From an uncultured Roseburia sp. (lineage in GTDB: Bacteria; Bacillota; Clostridia; Lachnospirales; Lachnospiraceae), in the NCBI GenBank assembly GCA_910584215.1, contig CAJTYI010000111.1, positions 1-7,827 of the forward strand: a stretch of DNA of 7,827 bases, read 5' to 3'. Position 1 is the first letter of the stretch; each line of letters begins with the position of its first letter. Of this stretch, positions 1 to 6,280 are shown in pieces. The translations under genes and the position numbers were made by a program. The notes beneath the pieces were generated by a model. That model was not told the origin of the DNA and searched no databases. It was given only the letters and a program-made list of their open reading frames with translations.

Positions 1-34
1 GCTGGATGCCCCAAAGGCACGCGCCTAAGTACCT

Positions 35-181
35 CGGGATTTGTGATATTGAAGAAAAAAGCAGAGACTGTGACGCCAAAGAGACGATGAATGCCGCTTT
101 CACTCACAGCAAAAGAAAAGTTACTGTATTTTGGATAGAATAAATATGCATCCACTATTCATCGGTATTCATCCAAATAAC
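35..181 (-). repeat. Dispersed ~147-base intergenic repeat, copy A
   Basis: This stretch matches 3714-3859 in inverted orientation, roughly 80% by eye, and the two copies are 147 and 146 bases long. Exact shared blocks (copy A / reverse complement of copy B) are 35-48 / 3846-3859, 76-86 / 3811-3821, 91-106 / 3791-3806 and 164-181 / 3714-3731. Read on the minus strand it starts with the 18-mer GTTATTTGGATGAATACC and continues through an AT-rich part. It then forms a hairpin (CTGTGA 104-109 with TCACAG 68-73, inner AAAG with CTTT) and ends in CTCTGC plus a run of six T. The hairpin-then-T-run order resembles an intrinsic terminator reading leftward, but the family is unknown to me. There is no coding capacity. 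Confidence 0.8.
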
Positions 182-452
182 TTGGCTAATAAACTATACT
201 GTGTTAGTTGACTGTAAGATAGCAGGTCAATGCACAAGAGCGAAATAATCTTAAGTTACGCCGTGTAAATCTACAGTGCCAATGATGAAAGGATTTCGCG
301 CTGCTTATGCGAGATTTGAGTGTTACATAATTCTTGGAAAAAATTGTTTTCATATCCGTAAAAAGGGAAAAATAATAAGTGCGATGATGCATGGAAAGCT
401 GCGTGCGATGATACATGTCATGTTCAGATAATTCATTGCGGAAAGGAGAAAA
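182..452. other. uvrA upstream region, no gene recognised
   Basis: This is a gene-free stretch between repeat copy A and uvrA. I found no convincing sigma-A promoter: TATACT at 195-200 and CATAAT at 326-331 could be -10 boxes, but neither has a good -35. No LexA-type GAAC-N4-GTTC operator is visible, although uvrA is an SOS gene in many bacteria. The only clear structure is the 15-base direct repeat at 379-417, listed separately. Small start codons here (for example 384) lack a ribosome binding site. Confidence 0.5.
379..417 (+). repeat. 15-base direct repeat upstream of uvrA
   Basis: GTGCGATGATGCATG at 379-393 recurs as GTGCGATGATACATG at 403-417, one mismatch in fifteen, with a period of 24 bases. 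It ends 24 bases before the uvrA ribosome binding site. The position would suit a paired operator or a leader-RNA element, but no protein or known motif can be assigned. The core TGCGATGAT also occurs elsewhere in the window (5449, 7564), so chance similarity is possible. Confidence 0.5.
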
Positions 453-3284
453 ATGGAACGAAAGTACATTAAAATCAGAGGAGCCTGCGAGCACAATTTA
501 AAAAATATAGACGTCGATATCCCGAGAGATTCGTTTGTGGTTCTGACTGGTTTGTCGGGATCAGGTAAATCATCACTGGCATTTGACACAATATATGCGG
601 AGGGGCAGCGGCGTTACATGGAATCGCTGTCATCCTATGCGAGGCAGTTTTTGGGACAGATGGAAAAGCCGCGTGTGGAAAAGATTGAGGGACTTTCCCC
701 GGCGATCTCGATTGATCAGAAATCGACCAACCGCAACCCGCGCTCTACGGTGGGAACCGTGACGGAGATTTACGATTATTTTCGTCTGTTGTATGCCAGA
801 ATCGGTGTGCCGCATTGTCCCAAGTGTGGGAAGGAGATCAAAAAACAGACGGTTGATCAGATGGTTGATCAGATTATGGAACTGCCGGAACGAACCAGGA
901 TACAACTGCTTGCGCCCGTCGTGCGCGGACGCAAGGGAGAGCACGTTAAGCTCTTTGAACAGGCGAAAAAGAGTGGTTTTGTGCGAGTTATCGTTGACGG
1001 CAATATGTATGAGCTTAACGAGGAGATCAAACTCGAGAAGAACAAAAAGCACAACATAGAGATTGTGGTTGACCGTCTGGCGATCAAGCCCGGTATTGAA
1101 CAGCGATTGGGGGATTCGATAGAAACCGTACTTGAGATGGCGGAGGGTCTTTTGATCGTGGACGTGGTGGACGGGAATCAGATTCAGTTTTCCGACAGCT
1201 TTTCCTGCCCGGACTGTGGAATCAGCGTCGGTGCGATTGAGCCGCGCAGTTTTTCGTTTAACAATCCGTTTGGCGCCTGCCCGACCTGTTTTGGATTGGG
1301 CTATAAAATGGAGTTCGATGAAGACCTGATGATTCCCGACAAGAGCCTTAGCATTGCAGAGGGGGCCATTCAGGTGATGGGATGGCAGTCCTGTATGGAT
1401 TCTTCGAGTTTTACCAACGCGATTTTGCAGGCGCTTTCGCGCGAGTATAAGTTTTCGCTGGATACTCCATTTGCCGAGTATCCGCAAGAAATCCGTGATC
1501 TGCTCCTGAATGGAACGGACGGACGCGAAATCAAAGTACATTATCAGGGTCAGCGTGGCTCCGGTGTGTATGATGTGGCGTTTGAGGGCTTGATTAAAAA
1601 TGTGCAGCGACGATACCGTGAGACCGGCTCTGATGTCATGAAGCAGGAGTATGAGCAGTTTATGCGGATTACGCCGTGTGAGACCTGCAAGGGAAGACGT
1701 CTTAAAAAAGAATCCCTGGCGGTGACGGTGGCCGACAAAAATATATTTGATATGACATCCATGTCTGTCAAAAATCTCAATGAATTTATTACCAAGTTGG
1801 AATTGACCCGTCAGCAGCAGTTGATCGGTGGGCAGATATTAAAGGAAATCCGTGCGCGCGTGGGATTTTTAAATAAAGTTGGACTGGAATATCTGTCACT
1901 TTCGCGCGCGACAGGCACACTTTCCGGTGGCGAGGCGCAGCGCATCCGTCTGGCTACGCAGATTGGGTCCGGCCTCGTGGGAGTTGCCTATATTCTGGAT
2001 GAGCCTTCGATCGGTCTGCACCAGCGGGATAATGATAAGCTGCTGTCGGCATTGAAAAATTTGCAAGAACTGGGAAATACCCTGATCGTGGTGGAACATG
2101 ATGAGGATACTATGATGGCAGCGGATTATATTGTGGACGTGGGACCGGGGGCCGGCTCTCACGGCGGTAAGATCGTTGCCTGCGGTACGGCGGAGGAAAT
2201 CATGAACTGTGAGGATTCCATCACAGGGGCTTATCTTGCCGGGCGGATTCAGATTCCGGTTCCCGGAGTGCGCAGAACACCTACTGGTTTTCTGACGATA
2301 AAAGGGGCGAGGGAGAACAATCTGAAAAATATAGATGTGCAGATACCGCTTGGTATCATGACTTGTATCACCGGGGTGTCAGGTTCTGGCAAAAGCTCTC
2401 TGACAAACGAGATTTTGTATAAACATTTGGCCCGAAAACTTAACAGGGCCCGTTGTATACCGGGGGTGCACGACGCAATCGTCGGTGTGGAACAGCTTGA
2501 TAAAGTGATCGATATTGATCAATCTCCGATCGGGAGGACGCCGCGCTCGAATCCGGCGACGTATACCGGCGTATTTGATATGATACGCGATCTGTTCGCC
2601 GCAACGTCGGATGCCAAGGCAAAGGGGTATAAAAAGGGCAGATTCAGTTTTAATGTCAAAGGCGGGCGATGTGAGGCGTGTTCCGGGGACGGTATCATCA
2701 AGATCGAGATGCATTTTCTGCCGGATGTCTATGTGCCGTGTGAGGTGTGCCAGGGCAAACGCTATAATCGCGATACATTGGAGGTAAAGTATAAAGGAAA
2801 AAGTATTTATGACGTTTTGGATATGACAGTGGAGGAAGCGTTGAAATTTTTTGAAAATGTGCCCACGATTCATCGCAAGATTCAAACACTCTACGATGTC
2901 GGACTGTCTTATGTAAAACTGGGACAGCCTTCGACCGAGCTTTCGGGGGGCGAGGCGCAGCGCATTAAACTGGCGACGGAGCTCAGCAAGCGCAGTACCG
3001 GCAAGACGATCTATATTTTGGATGAGCCGACGACTGGACTTCATTTTGCGGATGTGCATAAGCTGATTGATATCCTACATCGGCTTTCGGACGGCGGTAA
3101 TACGGTGGTCGTGATAGAACATAATCTCGATGTGATCAAGACAGCAGATTATATTATCGATATGGGGCCGGAAGGCGGAGACGGCGGAGGAACCGTTATT
3201 GCATGTGGTACGCCCGAGGAGATCGTGAAAGTCAAAAAGTCATATACAGGCCAGTTCCTGAAAAGATATTTAAAGAAAAAATGA
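453..3284 (+). CDS. uvrA: UvrA, excinuclease ABC subunit A
   Basis: UvrA is the cytoplasmic ATPase that, as a dimer with UvrB, scans DNA and recognises bulky lesions in nucleotide excision repair. At 943 residues it has normal full length and both ABC modules are intact. Module one has Walker A GLSGSGKS (33-40, Lys39), signature LSGGEAQ (490-496) and Walker B ILDEP (514-518). Module two has Walker A GVSGSGKS (641-648, Lys647), signature LSGGEAQ (830-836) and ILDEP (855-859). Two zinc modules are complete: Cys252, 255, 276, 279 and Cys740, 743, 763, 766. An extra CPKC pair sits at 122-125. The start at 453 is fixed by AAAGGAG (442-448), four bases upstream. There is no uvrB or uvrC beside it, so it appears to be its own transcription unit, bracketed at distance by inverted repeat copies. 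I see no defects in key residues. Confidence 0.98.
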   Translation: MERKYIKIRGACEHNLKNIDVDIPRDSFVVLTGLSGSGKSSLAFDTIYAEGQRRYMESLSSYARQFLGQMEKPRVEKIEGLSPAISIDQKSTNRNPRSTVGTVTEIYDYFRLLYARIGVPHCPKCGKEIKKQTVDQMVDQIMELPERTRIQLLAPVVRGRKGEHVKLFEQAKKSGFVRVIVDGNMYELNEEIKLEKNKKHNIEIVVDRLAIKPGIEQRLGDSIETVLEMAEGLLIVDVVDGNQIQFSDSFSCPDCGISVGAIEPRSFSFNNPFGACPTCFGLGYKMEFDEDLMIPDKSLSIAEGAIQVMGWQSCMDSSSFTNAILQALSREYKFSLDTPFAEYPQEIRDLLLNGTDGREIKVHYQGQRGSGVYDVAFEGLIKNVQRRYRETGSDVMKQEYEQFMRITPCETCKGRRLKKESLAVTVADKNIFDMTSMSVKNLNEFITKLELTRQQQLIGGQILKEIRARVGFLNKVGLEYLSLSRATGTLSGGEAQRIRLATQIGSGLVGVAYILDEPSIGLHQRDNDKLLSALKNLQELGNTLIVVEHDEDTMMAADYIVDVGPGAGSHGGKIVACGTAEEIMNCEDSITGAYLAGRIQIPVPGVRRTPTGFLTIKGARENNLKNIDVQIPLGIMTCITGVSGSGKSSLTNEILYKHLARKLNRARCIPGVHDAIVGVEQLDKVIDIDQSPIGRTPRSNPATYTGVFDMIRDLFAATSDAKAKGYKKGRFSFNVKGGRCEACSGDGIIKIEMHFLPDVYVPCEVCQGKRYNRDTLEVKYKGKSIYDVLDMTVEEALKFFENVPTIHRKIQTLYDVGLSYVKLGQPSTELSGGEAQRIKLATELSKRSTGKTIYILDEPTTGLHFADVHKLIDILHRLSDGGNTVVVIEHNLDVIKTADYIIDMGPEGGDGGGTVIACGTPEEIVKVKKSYTGQFLKRYLKKK

Positions 3285-3292
3285 TACTATAT

Positions 3293-3338
3293 TAAGGCAT
3301 TAAAATTCAGCTGTCCGAAGTTGGATTTTGATGCCTTA
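3293..3338 (+). terminator. Long hairpin after uvrA, possible terminator
   Basis: Arms TAAGGCATTAAAATTCA (3293-3309) and TGGATTTTGATGCCTTA (3322-3338) pair over 17 positions: 15 Watson-Crick pairs and two U-G pairs, with a 12-base loop. It begins 9 bases after the uvrA stop, the right place for transcription termination. The usual T-run is missing on both sides (ACATCTATAAAAA follows), so a canonical intrinsic terminator is doubtful. An mRNA 3'-end stabilising hairpin is the alternative. Confidence 0.5.
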
Positions 3339-3474
3339 CATCTATAAAAATAAGGGAATAAAAAGCGTTCGATATTAAAAGTATATTGAACAAGATGATA
3401 TAAACAGAAATTCACAATACAATCACTGAAATACGTCAAATATTTATAATAAAAAATATGAAAATAATCCGAAC

Positions 3475-3540
3475 ATGGATAGAATTTGGGGAGTGCCCCT
3501 CCAGGTTTATGGATGGAACCCGGAGGGACATGAGTTATGA
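3475..3540 (+). CDS. Putative 21-residue micro-ORF, coupled upstream peptide
   Basis: A 21-codon reading frame starts MDRIWGVP and ends PEGHEL. Its TGA (3538-3540) overlaps the ATG of the next micro-ORF as ATGA, the usual sign of translational coupling. It crosses the hairpin at 3497-3527, so a ribosome translating it would melt that hairpin. A perfect TATAAT at 3445-3450 could serve as a -10 but has no good -35. The weakness is that no ribosome binding site precedes the start. A second frame through the same DNA (3458-3553, 31 codons) is also open and equally unsupported. It could be non-coding RNA. Confidence 0.2.
   Translation: MDRIWGVPLQVYGWNPEGHEL
3497..3527 (+). promoter_or_regulatory. 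Hairpin sequestering a ribosome binding site
   Basis: CCCTCC (3497-3502) pairs with GGAGGG (3522-3527). After a single A/C mismatch, GGTT (3504-3507) pairs with AACC (3517-3520), closing a nine-base loop. GGAGGG is a near-ideal Shine-Dalgarno sequence nine bases before the ATG at 3537. The structure would therefore block initiation there unless opened. An alternative small stem, GGGG with CCCC around AGTG (3488-3499), competes for the same C-run, so two mutually exclusive folds are possible. The regulatory role is inferred. Confidence 0.45.
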
Positions 3541-3578
3541 AAAATTATATTAGCCGCCTAGCCTTTCGACTAGACTAA
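3537..3578 (+). CDS. Putative 13-residue peptide, MKNYISRLAFRLD
   Basis: This very short frame starts at ATG 3537 and stops at TAA 3576-3578. It has the best ribosome binding site in the gap, GGAGGG at 3522-3527 with nine bases of spacing, but that site is paired inside a hairpin. The peptide MKNYISRLAFRLD is basic to neutral and amphipathic-looking, with no signal peptide and no family I recognise. Its end overlaps a second hairpin (3558-3584). It could be a leader or regulatory peptide, a small toxin, or an accident within a structured RNA. Nothing downstream obviously depends on it: the next gene lies over 800 bases away behind its own promoter. Confidence 0.3.
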   Translation: MKNYISRLAFRLD

Positions 3579-3584
3579 AGCTAG
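3558..3584 (+). other. Second hairpin, over the micro-ORF stop codon
   Basis: CTAG (3558-3561) and CTTT (3563-3566) pair with AAAG (3577-3580) and CTAG (3581-3584), with C3562 bulged and a ten-base loop. The stop codon of the 13-residue frame lies at the loop-stem junction. No T-run follows directly (TACTCTTATAAT), so it is not a clear terminator. Together with the hairpin at 3497-3527 it suggests a compact structured RNA of about 90-130 bases. Confidence 0.35.
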
Positions 3585-3697
3585 TACTCTTATAATATAT
3601 CTGCAATATGTGTCCAAATTGTGTTCAAAAAATAAAAAAAGTATAAACTTATATGCTGTCTCTATCGTCGACTTTTTTCTAGATCAGCCAAACTTAT

Positions 3698-3713
3698 ATT
3701 GCTTGTTAGCAAT
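3698..3713 (+). other. Small hairpin bordering repeat copy B
   Basis: ATTGCT (3698-3703) pairs perfectly with AGCAAT (3708-3713) around the loop TGTT. It abuts the 18-mer that begins repeat copy B. Copy A has no equivalent stem beyond its 18-mer, so this is probably flanking DNA rather than part of the repeat. Confidence 0.4.
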
Positions 3714-3859
3714 GTTATTTGGATGAATACCTATGGACAGCGGTTTCATATTTATGCTATCAACTATAGAATAAACTTTTTCTTTTCCTATGAGTGAAAG
3801 CGGCATCCACCGTCTCTTTGGTATCACCGTCCCTGCTTTTTTCACTATCACAAATCCCG
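3714..3859 (+). repeat. Dispersed ~147-base intergenic repeat, copy B
   Basis: This is the inverted partner of 35-181, oriented so that both copies point away from uvrA. On the plus strand it begins GTTATTTGGATGAATACC (3714-3731) and ends TATCACAAATCCCG (3846-3859). In between is a bulged hairpin: AAAG (3797-3800) with CTTT (3816-3819), and CGG (3801-3803) with CCG (3810-3812). CCCTGC and six T (3831-3842) follow. The hairpin-plus-T-tract would act as a rightward terminator if functional, but the outer stem is weaker than in copy A. Together with copy A it shows a repeat of defined length with two fixed ends. Confidence 0.8.
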
Positions 3860-3891
3860 ATGCCCCAATGAAGCACGCTTAGAACCCCTGG

Positions 3892-4031
3892 CATTTGTTC
3901 CATTCAGAAAAAAGCAGGGGCTGTGGCGAATACGAGTTGCGGCATTTTGTAATCCTTCATTTGCCCCATTCAAAAAAAGCAGGGGCTGTGGCGAATACGA
4001 GTTGCGGCATTTTGTAATCCTTCATTTGCCC
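3892..4031 (-). repeat. Tandem 65-66 bp duplication of repeat tails
   Basis: Units beginning with CATTC at 3901 and 3967 are identical apart from a few bases in the A-run, with periods of 66 and 65 bases leading into a third unit at 4032. Each carries an A-run, GCAGGGGCTGTGGCG and a conserved tail ending CCTTCATTTGCCCC. The left part matches the end of copy A (5-75) in the same orientation, including a GATGCCCC block at 3859 and 5. These are truncated or rearranged repeat modules. The near identity of units one and two indicates a recent duplication. A short open frame runs through them but has no start signal. Confidence 0.75.
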
Positions 4032-4137
4032 CATTCAGAAAAAAACAGAGGCTGTGGCGCCAACTGACGATGAATTGTCGCAGTTACCTTGTGAAGAAGA
4101 TGAAGTTTTTTAGAAGTTTACAATAGAACAAATAAGC
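4032..4137 (-). repeat. Dispersed repeat, copy C (near full length)
   Basis: This is the third unit of the array, and it is longer than the first two. CAGAGGCTGTGGCGCC followed by GACGATGAAT matches copy A at 62-93, and ATAGAACAAATAAGC (4123-4137) matches ATAGAATAAATATGC of copy A. The terminal 18-mer is missing. Its hairpin uses a different stem, AACTG with CAGTT and CGA with TCG, where copies A and B have AAAG with CTTT and CG or CGG with CG or CCG. The pairing is therefore kept while the bases change. Confidence 0.6.
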
Positions 4138-4172
4138 AAAACATTGGAATACTTCTTCAGTCAAAACATTGG
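4137..4172 (+). repeat. 11-base direct repeat
   Basis: CAAAACATTGG occurs at 4137-4147 and again at 4162-4172, a period of 25. It lies in AT-rich DNA between repeat copy C and the mreB promoter. The remaining bases up to 4252 are A-rich and show no gene or further structure. It is too far from the promoter (about 80 bases) to be called an operator. Confidence 0.4.
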
Positions 4173-4252
4173 CTCACAACCTATAGATTACCAAATAAAT
4201 GATTAAGAAAAAATTATTTAAAAAAAAACCATGGAATTAAGAAAAAAACACT

Positions 4253-4280
4253 TTGAAAAAAACATATTTTTGTATATAAT
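4253..4280 (+). promoter_or_regulatory. Sigma-A promoter of the mreB-flagellar operon
   Basis: TTGAAA (4253-4258) and a perfect TATAAT (4275-4280) are separated by 16 bases, with an upstream A-rich tract (4206-4250) that could act as an UP element. Transcription would start near 4287 and leave a leader of about 118 bases before mreB. No terminator lies between mreB and 7668, so this promoter probably drives all four downstream genes. Confidence 0.75.
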
Positions 4281-4404
4281 GTGTTTATATATGTAAAAAT
4301 ATGATTGAATGAGTTTTTATGTCCATATATTTGATAAGACAGTATATTACTATAGAAGCAATTGCGTATAGATCGGTGACGGATCAGAGAAAGGGGAACA
4401 GAGC

Positions 4405-5415
4405 ATGTTGGGTACGGATATCGGGATAGACCTTGGTACTGCGAGTATTCTGGTATATATAAGAGGAAAAGGCGTAGTGTTAAAAGAACCGTCCGTTGTG
4501 GCGTTTGATCGGGATACAAACAAAATAAAAGCAATCGGCGAGGAGGCAAGACTGATGCTCGGTAGGACGCCGGGCAACATTGTGGCGGTCAGACCGTTGC
4601 GGCAGGGAGTTATTTCCGATTACACGGTGACGGAAAAGATGATAAAATACTTTATACAAAAGGCGCTTGGCAAGAAGTCTTTCCGCAAACCCCGCATCAG
4701 CGTGTGCGTGCCGAGCGGTGTCACCGAGGTAGAGAAGAAAGCGGTCGAGGATGCCACCTTTCAGGCGGGGGCTAGGGAGGTCAAGATTATTGAGGAACCG
4801 ATTGCAGCCGCGATCGGTGCGGGCATTGACATTGCACGGCCATGTGGCAACATGATTGTTGATATCGGCGGAGGTACAGCCGACATCGCAGTAATTTCTT
4901 TGGGAGGGTCTGTTGTCAGTACGTCGATTAAGATTGCGGGGGATGATTTTGACGAAGCGATCGTGCGTTATATGAGAAAGAAACATAATCTTCTGATCGG
5001 TGAACGCACGGCGGAGGATATCAAGATCAGGATTGGTTCCTGTTTTCCGCTGGCACAGACGGAGACGATGGATGTGCGCGGCCGTAACCTTGTGACTGGT
5101 CTGCCTAAGACCGTCAATGTCTCCTCGGAGGAGACGGAAGAGGCGCTGCGCGAAACGACGCTTCAGATTGTGGAGGCAGTGCACTCCGTTTTGGAGAAGA
5201 CACCGCCCGAGCTGGCGGCCGATGTCGCTGACCGCGGGATTATCTTAACAGGAGGCGGTTCTCTGCTGCGAGGTTTGGAGGAGTTGATCGAGGATCGCAC
5301 CGGGATTCACACCATGACGGCTGATGAGCCGATGACCTGTGTTGCTATAGGGACGGGCAAATATGTCGAATTTTTAGCGGGAAGAAGAGATGACAAGGAC
5401 TCCATTTCCGGATGA
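4405..5415 (+). CDS. mreB: MreB/Mbl-family actin-like cell-shape protein
   Basis: This is a bacterial actin homologue that forms membrane-bound ATP-dependent filaments and directs lateral wall synthesis. It is 336 residues, normal length. Phosphate loop one is DIGIDLGTAS (5-14), the likely catalytic Glu lies in EEP (130-132), phosphate loop two is DIGGGTADIA (153-162) and the adenosine motif is GIILTGGG (278-285). The start is fixed by AAGGGG (4391-4396) with an eight-base spacer. The order with flgF- and flgG-like genes matches mbl-flhO-flhP of B. subtilis, so Mbl may be the better name. The usual Asn of DLGTAN is Ser14 here and the usual second Thr of GGGTT is Ala159. Both are mild changes next to the nucleotide, so ATPase activity is expected but not certain. 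Confidence 0.95.
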   Translation: MLGTDIGIDLGTASILVYIRGKGVVLKEPSVVAFDRDTNKIKAIGEEARLMLGRTPGNIVAVRPLRQGVISDYTVTEKMIKYFIQKALGKKSFRKPRISVCVPSGVTEVEKKAVEDATFQAGAREVKIIEEPIAAAIGAGIDIARPCGNMIVDIGGGTADIAVISLGGSVVSTSIKIAGDDFDEAIVRYMRKKHNLLIGERTAEDIKIRIGSCFPLAQTETMDVRGRNLVTGLPKTVNVSSEETEEALRETTLQIVEAVHSVLEKTPPELAADVADRGIILTGGGSLLRGLEELIEDRTGIHTMTADEPMTCVAIGTGKYVEFLAGRRDDKDSISG

Positions 5416-5479
5416 TTGTTATAGGGACACTAGAGGGAGACAGTTTCATGCGATGATAGACGCATAGAAAGAGGTAAAT

Positions 5480-6280
5480 ATGGTAAAGGGATTATATACG
5501 GCACACACAGGAATGATTCAGGAGCAGCGGCGGCTGGATGTTTTGTCCAATAACCTGGCCAATGCCGATACCAACGGTTACAAAAAAGAGGGTACTACAT
5601 CACAGACCTTTGCGGACGAGCTGGCGATCAAGATCAAAGATACATCCGCGTACGCGCTGCCGCGCAAACTGGGTGTCATGAGCATGGGCGTGCATATCGG
5701 TGAGACATACACGGATTACACACAGGGAAACTTTAAGGTGACCGACAACGAAACCGATATCGCGCTGGACGGTGACGGCTTTTTTGCGATCGCATACACG
5801 GATAAGCAGGGCAATACTTCGGTTAAATATACAAGAGACGGTGCGTTCACGGTCAATACGCAGGGATACCTTGTGACAAAAGATGGCGATTACGTGCTCA
5901 ATATGGCAGGAGCTACGAACGGGGACCCTGCTGAGGGTAACCGTATTCGCTTGGACCCGAATGCGCATATTGTCATCAACGAGTTTGGCCATATTTACCA
6001 GAATGACCAGCGTGTGGGTGTCCTTGGATTTGTAGATATTGAGGATTATAATTACCTGCAAAAATTTGGAGAGAACCTCTATGACTTGGTGGAAGGCGGC
6101 GTGCGTGCGCCCTCTGAGGCCAAAGTAGTGCAGGGATGCATTGAGGGAGCGAATGTCAATATCGTCTCGGAGATGGTCAATATGATTACGATTGCCAGAG
6201 CTTATCAGGCGGGACAGAAGATTATCAACGCAATCGATGAGACGCTGGATAAAGCGGTAAATAACGTAGGTCAGGTCTAA
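5480..6280 (+). CDS. flgF: Flagellar rod/hook protein, FlgF/FlhO type
   Basis: This is an axial protein of the flagellar rod or hook-basal body, exported by the flagellar type III system. It is 266 residues. The N-terminal rod domain spans about 5-37 (LYTAHTGMIQEQ, then LSNNLANADTNGYKKE), and a central GDGFFAI and YTRDGAF block follows. The C-terminal conserved segment runs from about 217 and contains EGANVNIVSEMVNMI and ARAYQAGQKII. No cleavable signal peptide is present, as expected for this route. AAAGAGG (5468-5474) lies five bases before the start. It follows mreB after 64 bases without a terminator. FlgF and FlgG are hard to separate by sequence; the first position of the pair and the B. 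subtilis order favour FlhO/FlgF. Confidence 0.88.
   Translation: MVKGLYTAHTGMIQEQRRLDVLSNNLANADTNGYKKEGTTSQTFADELAIKIKDTSAYALPRKLGVMSMGVHIGETYTDYTQGNFKVTDNETDIALDGDGFFAIAYTDKQGNTSVKYTRDGAFTVNTQGYLVTKDGDYVLNMAGATNGDPAEGNRIRLDPNAHIVINEFGHIYQNDQRVGVLGFVDIEDYNYLQKFGENLYDLVEGGVRAPSEAKVVQGCIEGANVNIVSEMVNMITIARAYQAGQKIINAIDETLDKAVNNVGQV

Noticed and set aside
418..428. LexA/SOS box before uvrA
   Set aside because: A GTTC half-site occurs at 422-425 but no GAAC partner lies four bases upstream, nor elsewhere in 182-452.
204..494. Minus-strand frame of 96 codons overlapping the uvrA start
   Set aside because: It lacks a ribosome binding site and recognisable domains, and it runs into the uvrA coding region antisense.
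630..1541. Long open frame on the minus strand inside uvrA (303 codons), and others at 2379-3059, 4480-5184 and 5600-6061
   Set aside because: They lie antisense within well-recognised genes, have no ribosome binding sites and no family features. They are shadows of the codon bias of the real genes.
3285..3700. Known riboswitch or housekeeping RNA (T-box, SAM, glycine, c-di-GMP, 6S)
   Set aside because: The characteristic conserved strings of these families, as far as I can recall them, are not present. An Rfam scan would be needed to exclude rarer classes.
3901..4059. Open frame through the 66-bp tandem repeats
   Set aside because: The frame is open mainly because the first period is a multiple of three. 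It has no start codon with a ribosome binding site, and the units carry the non-coding hairpin/T-run of the repeat family.
3892..4085. CRISPR array
   Set aside because: Units are tandem without unique spacers, only two to three copies exist, and the period reflects a straight duplication. No cas genes are present.
5449..5467. TGCGATGATA upstream of flgF as a shared operator with the uvrA repeat
   Set aside because: Only ten bases match, and similar strings also occur inside coding sequence (7564), so chance is the better explanation. The local ATGCG/CGCAT stem is only five pairs.
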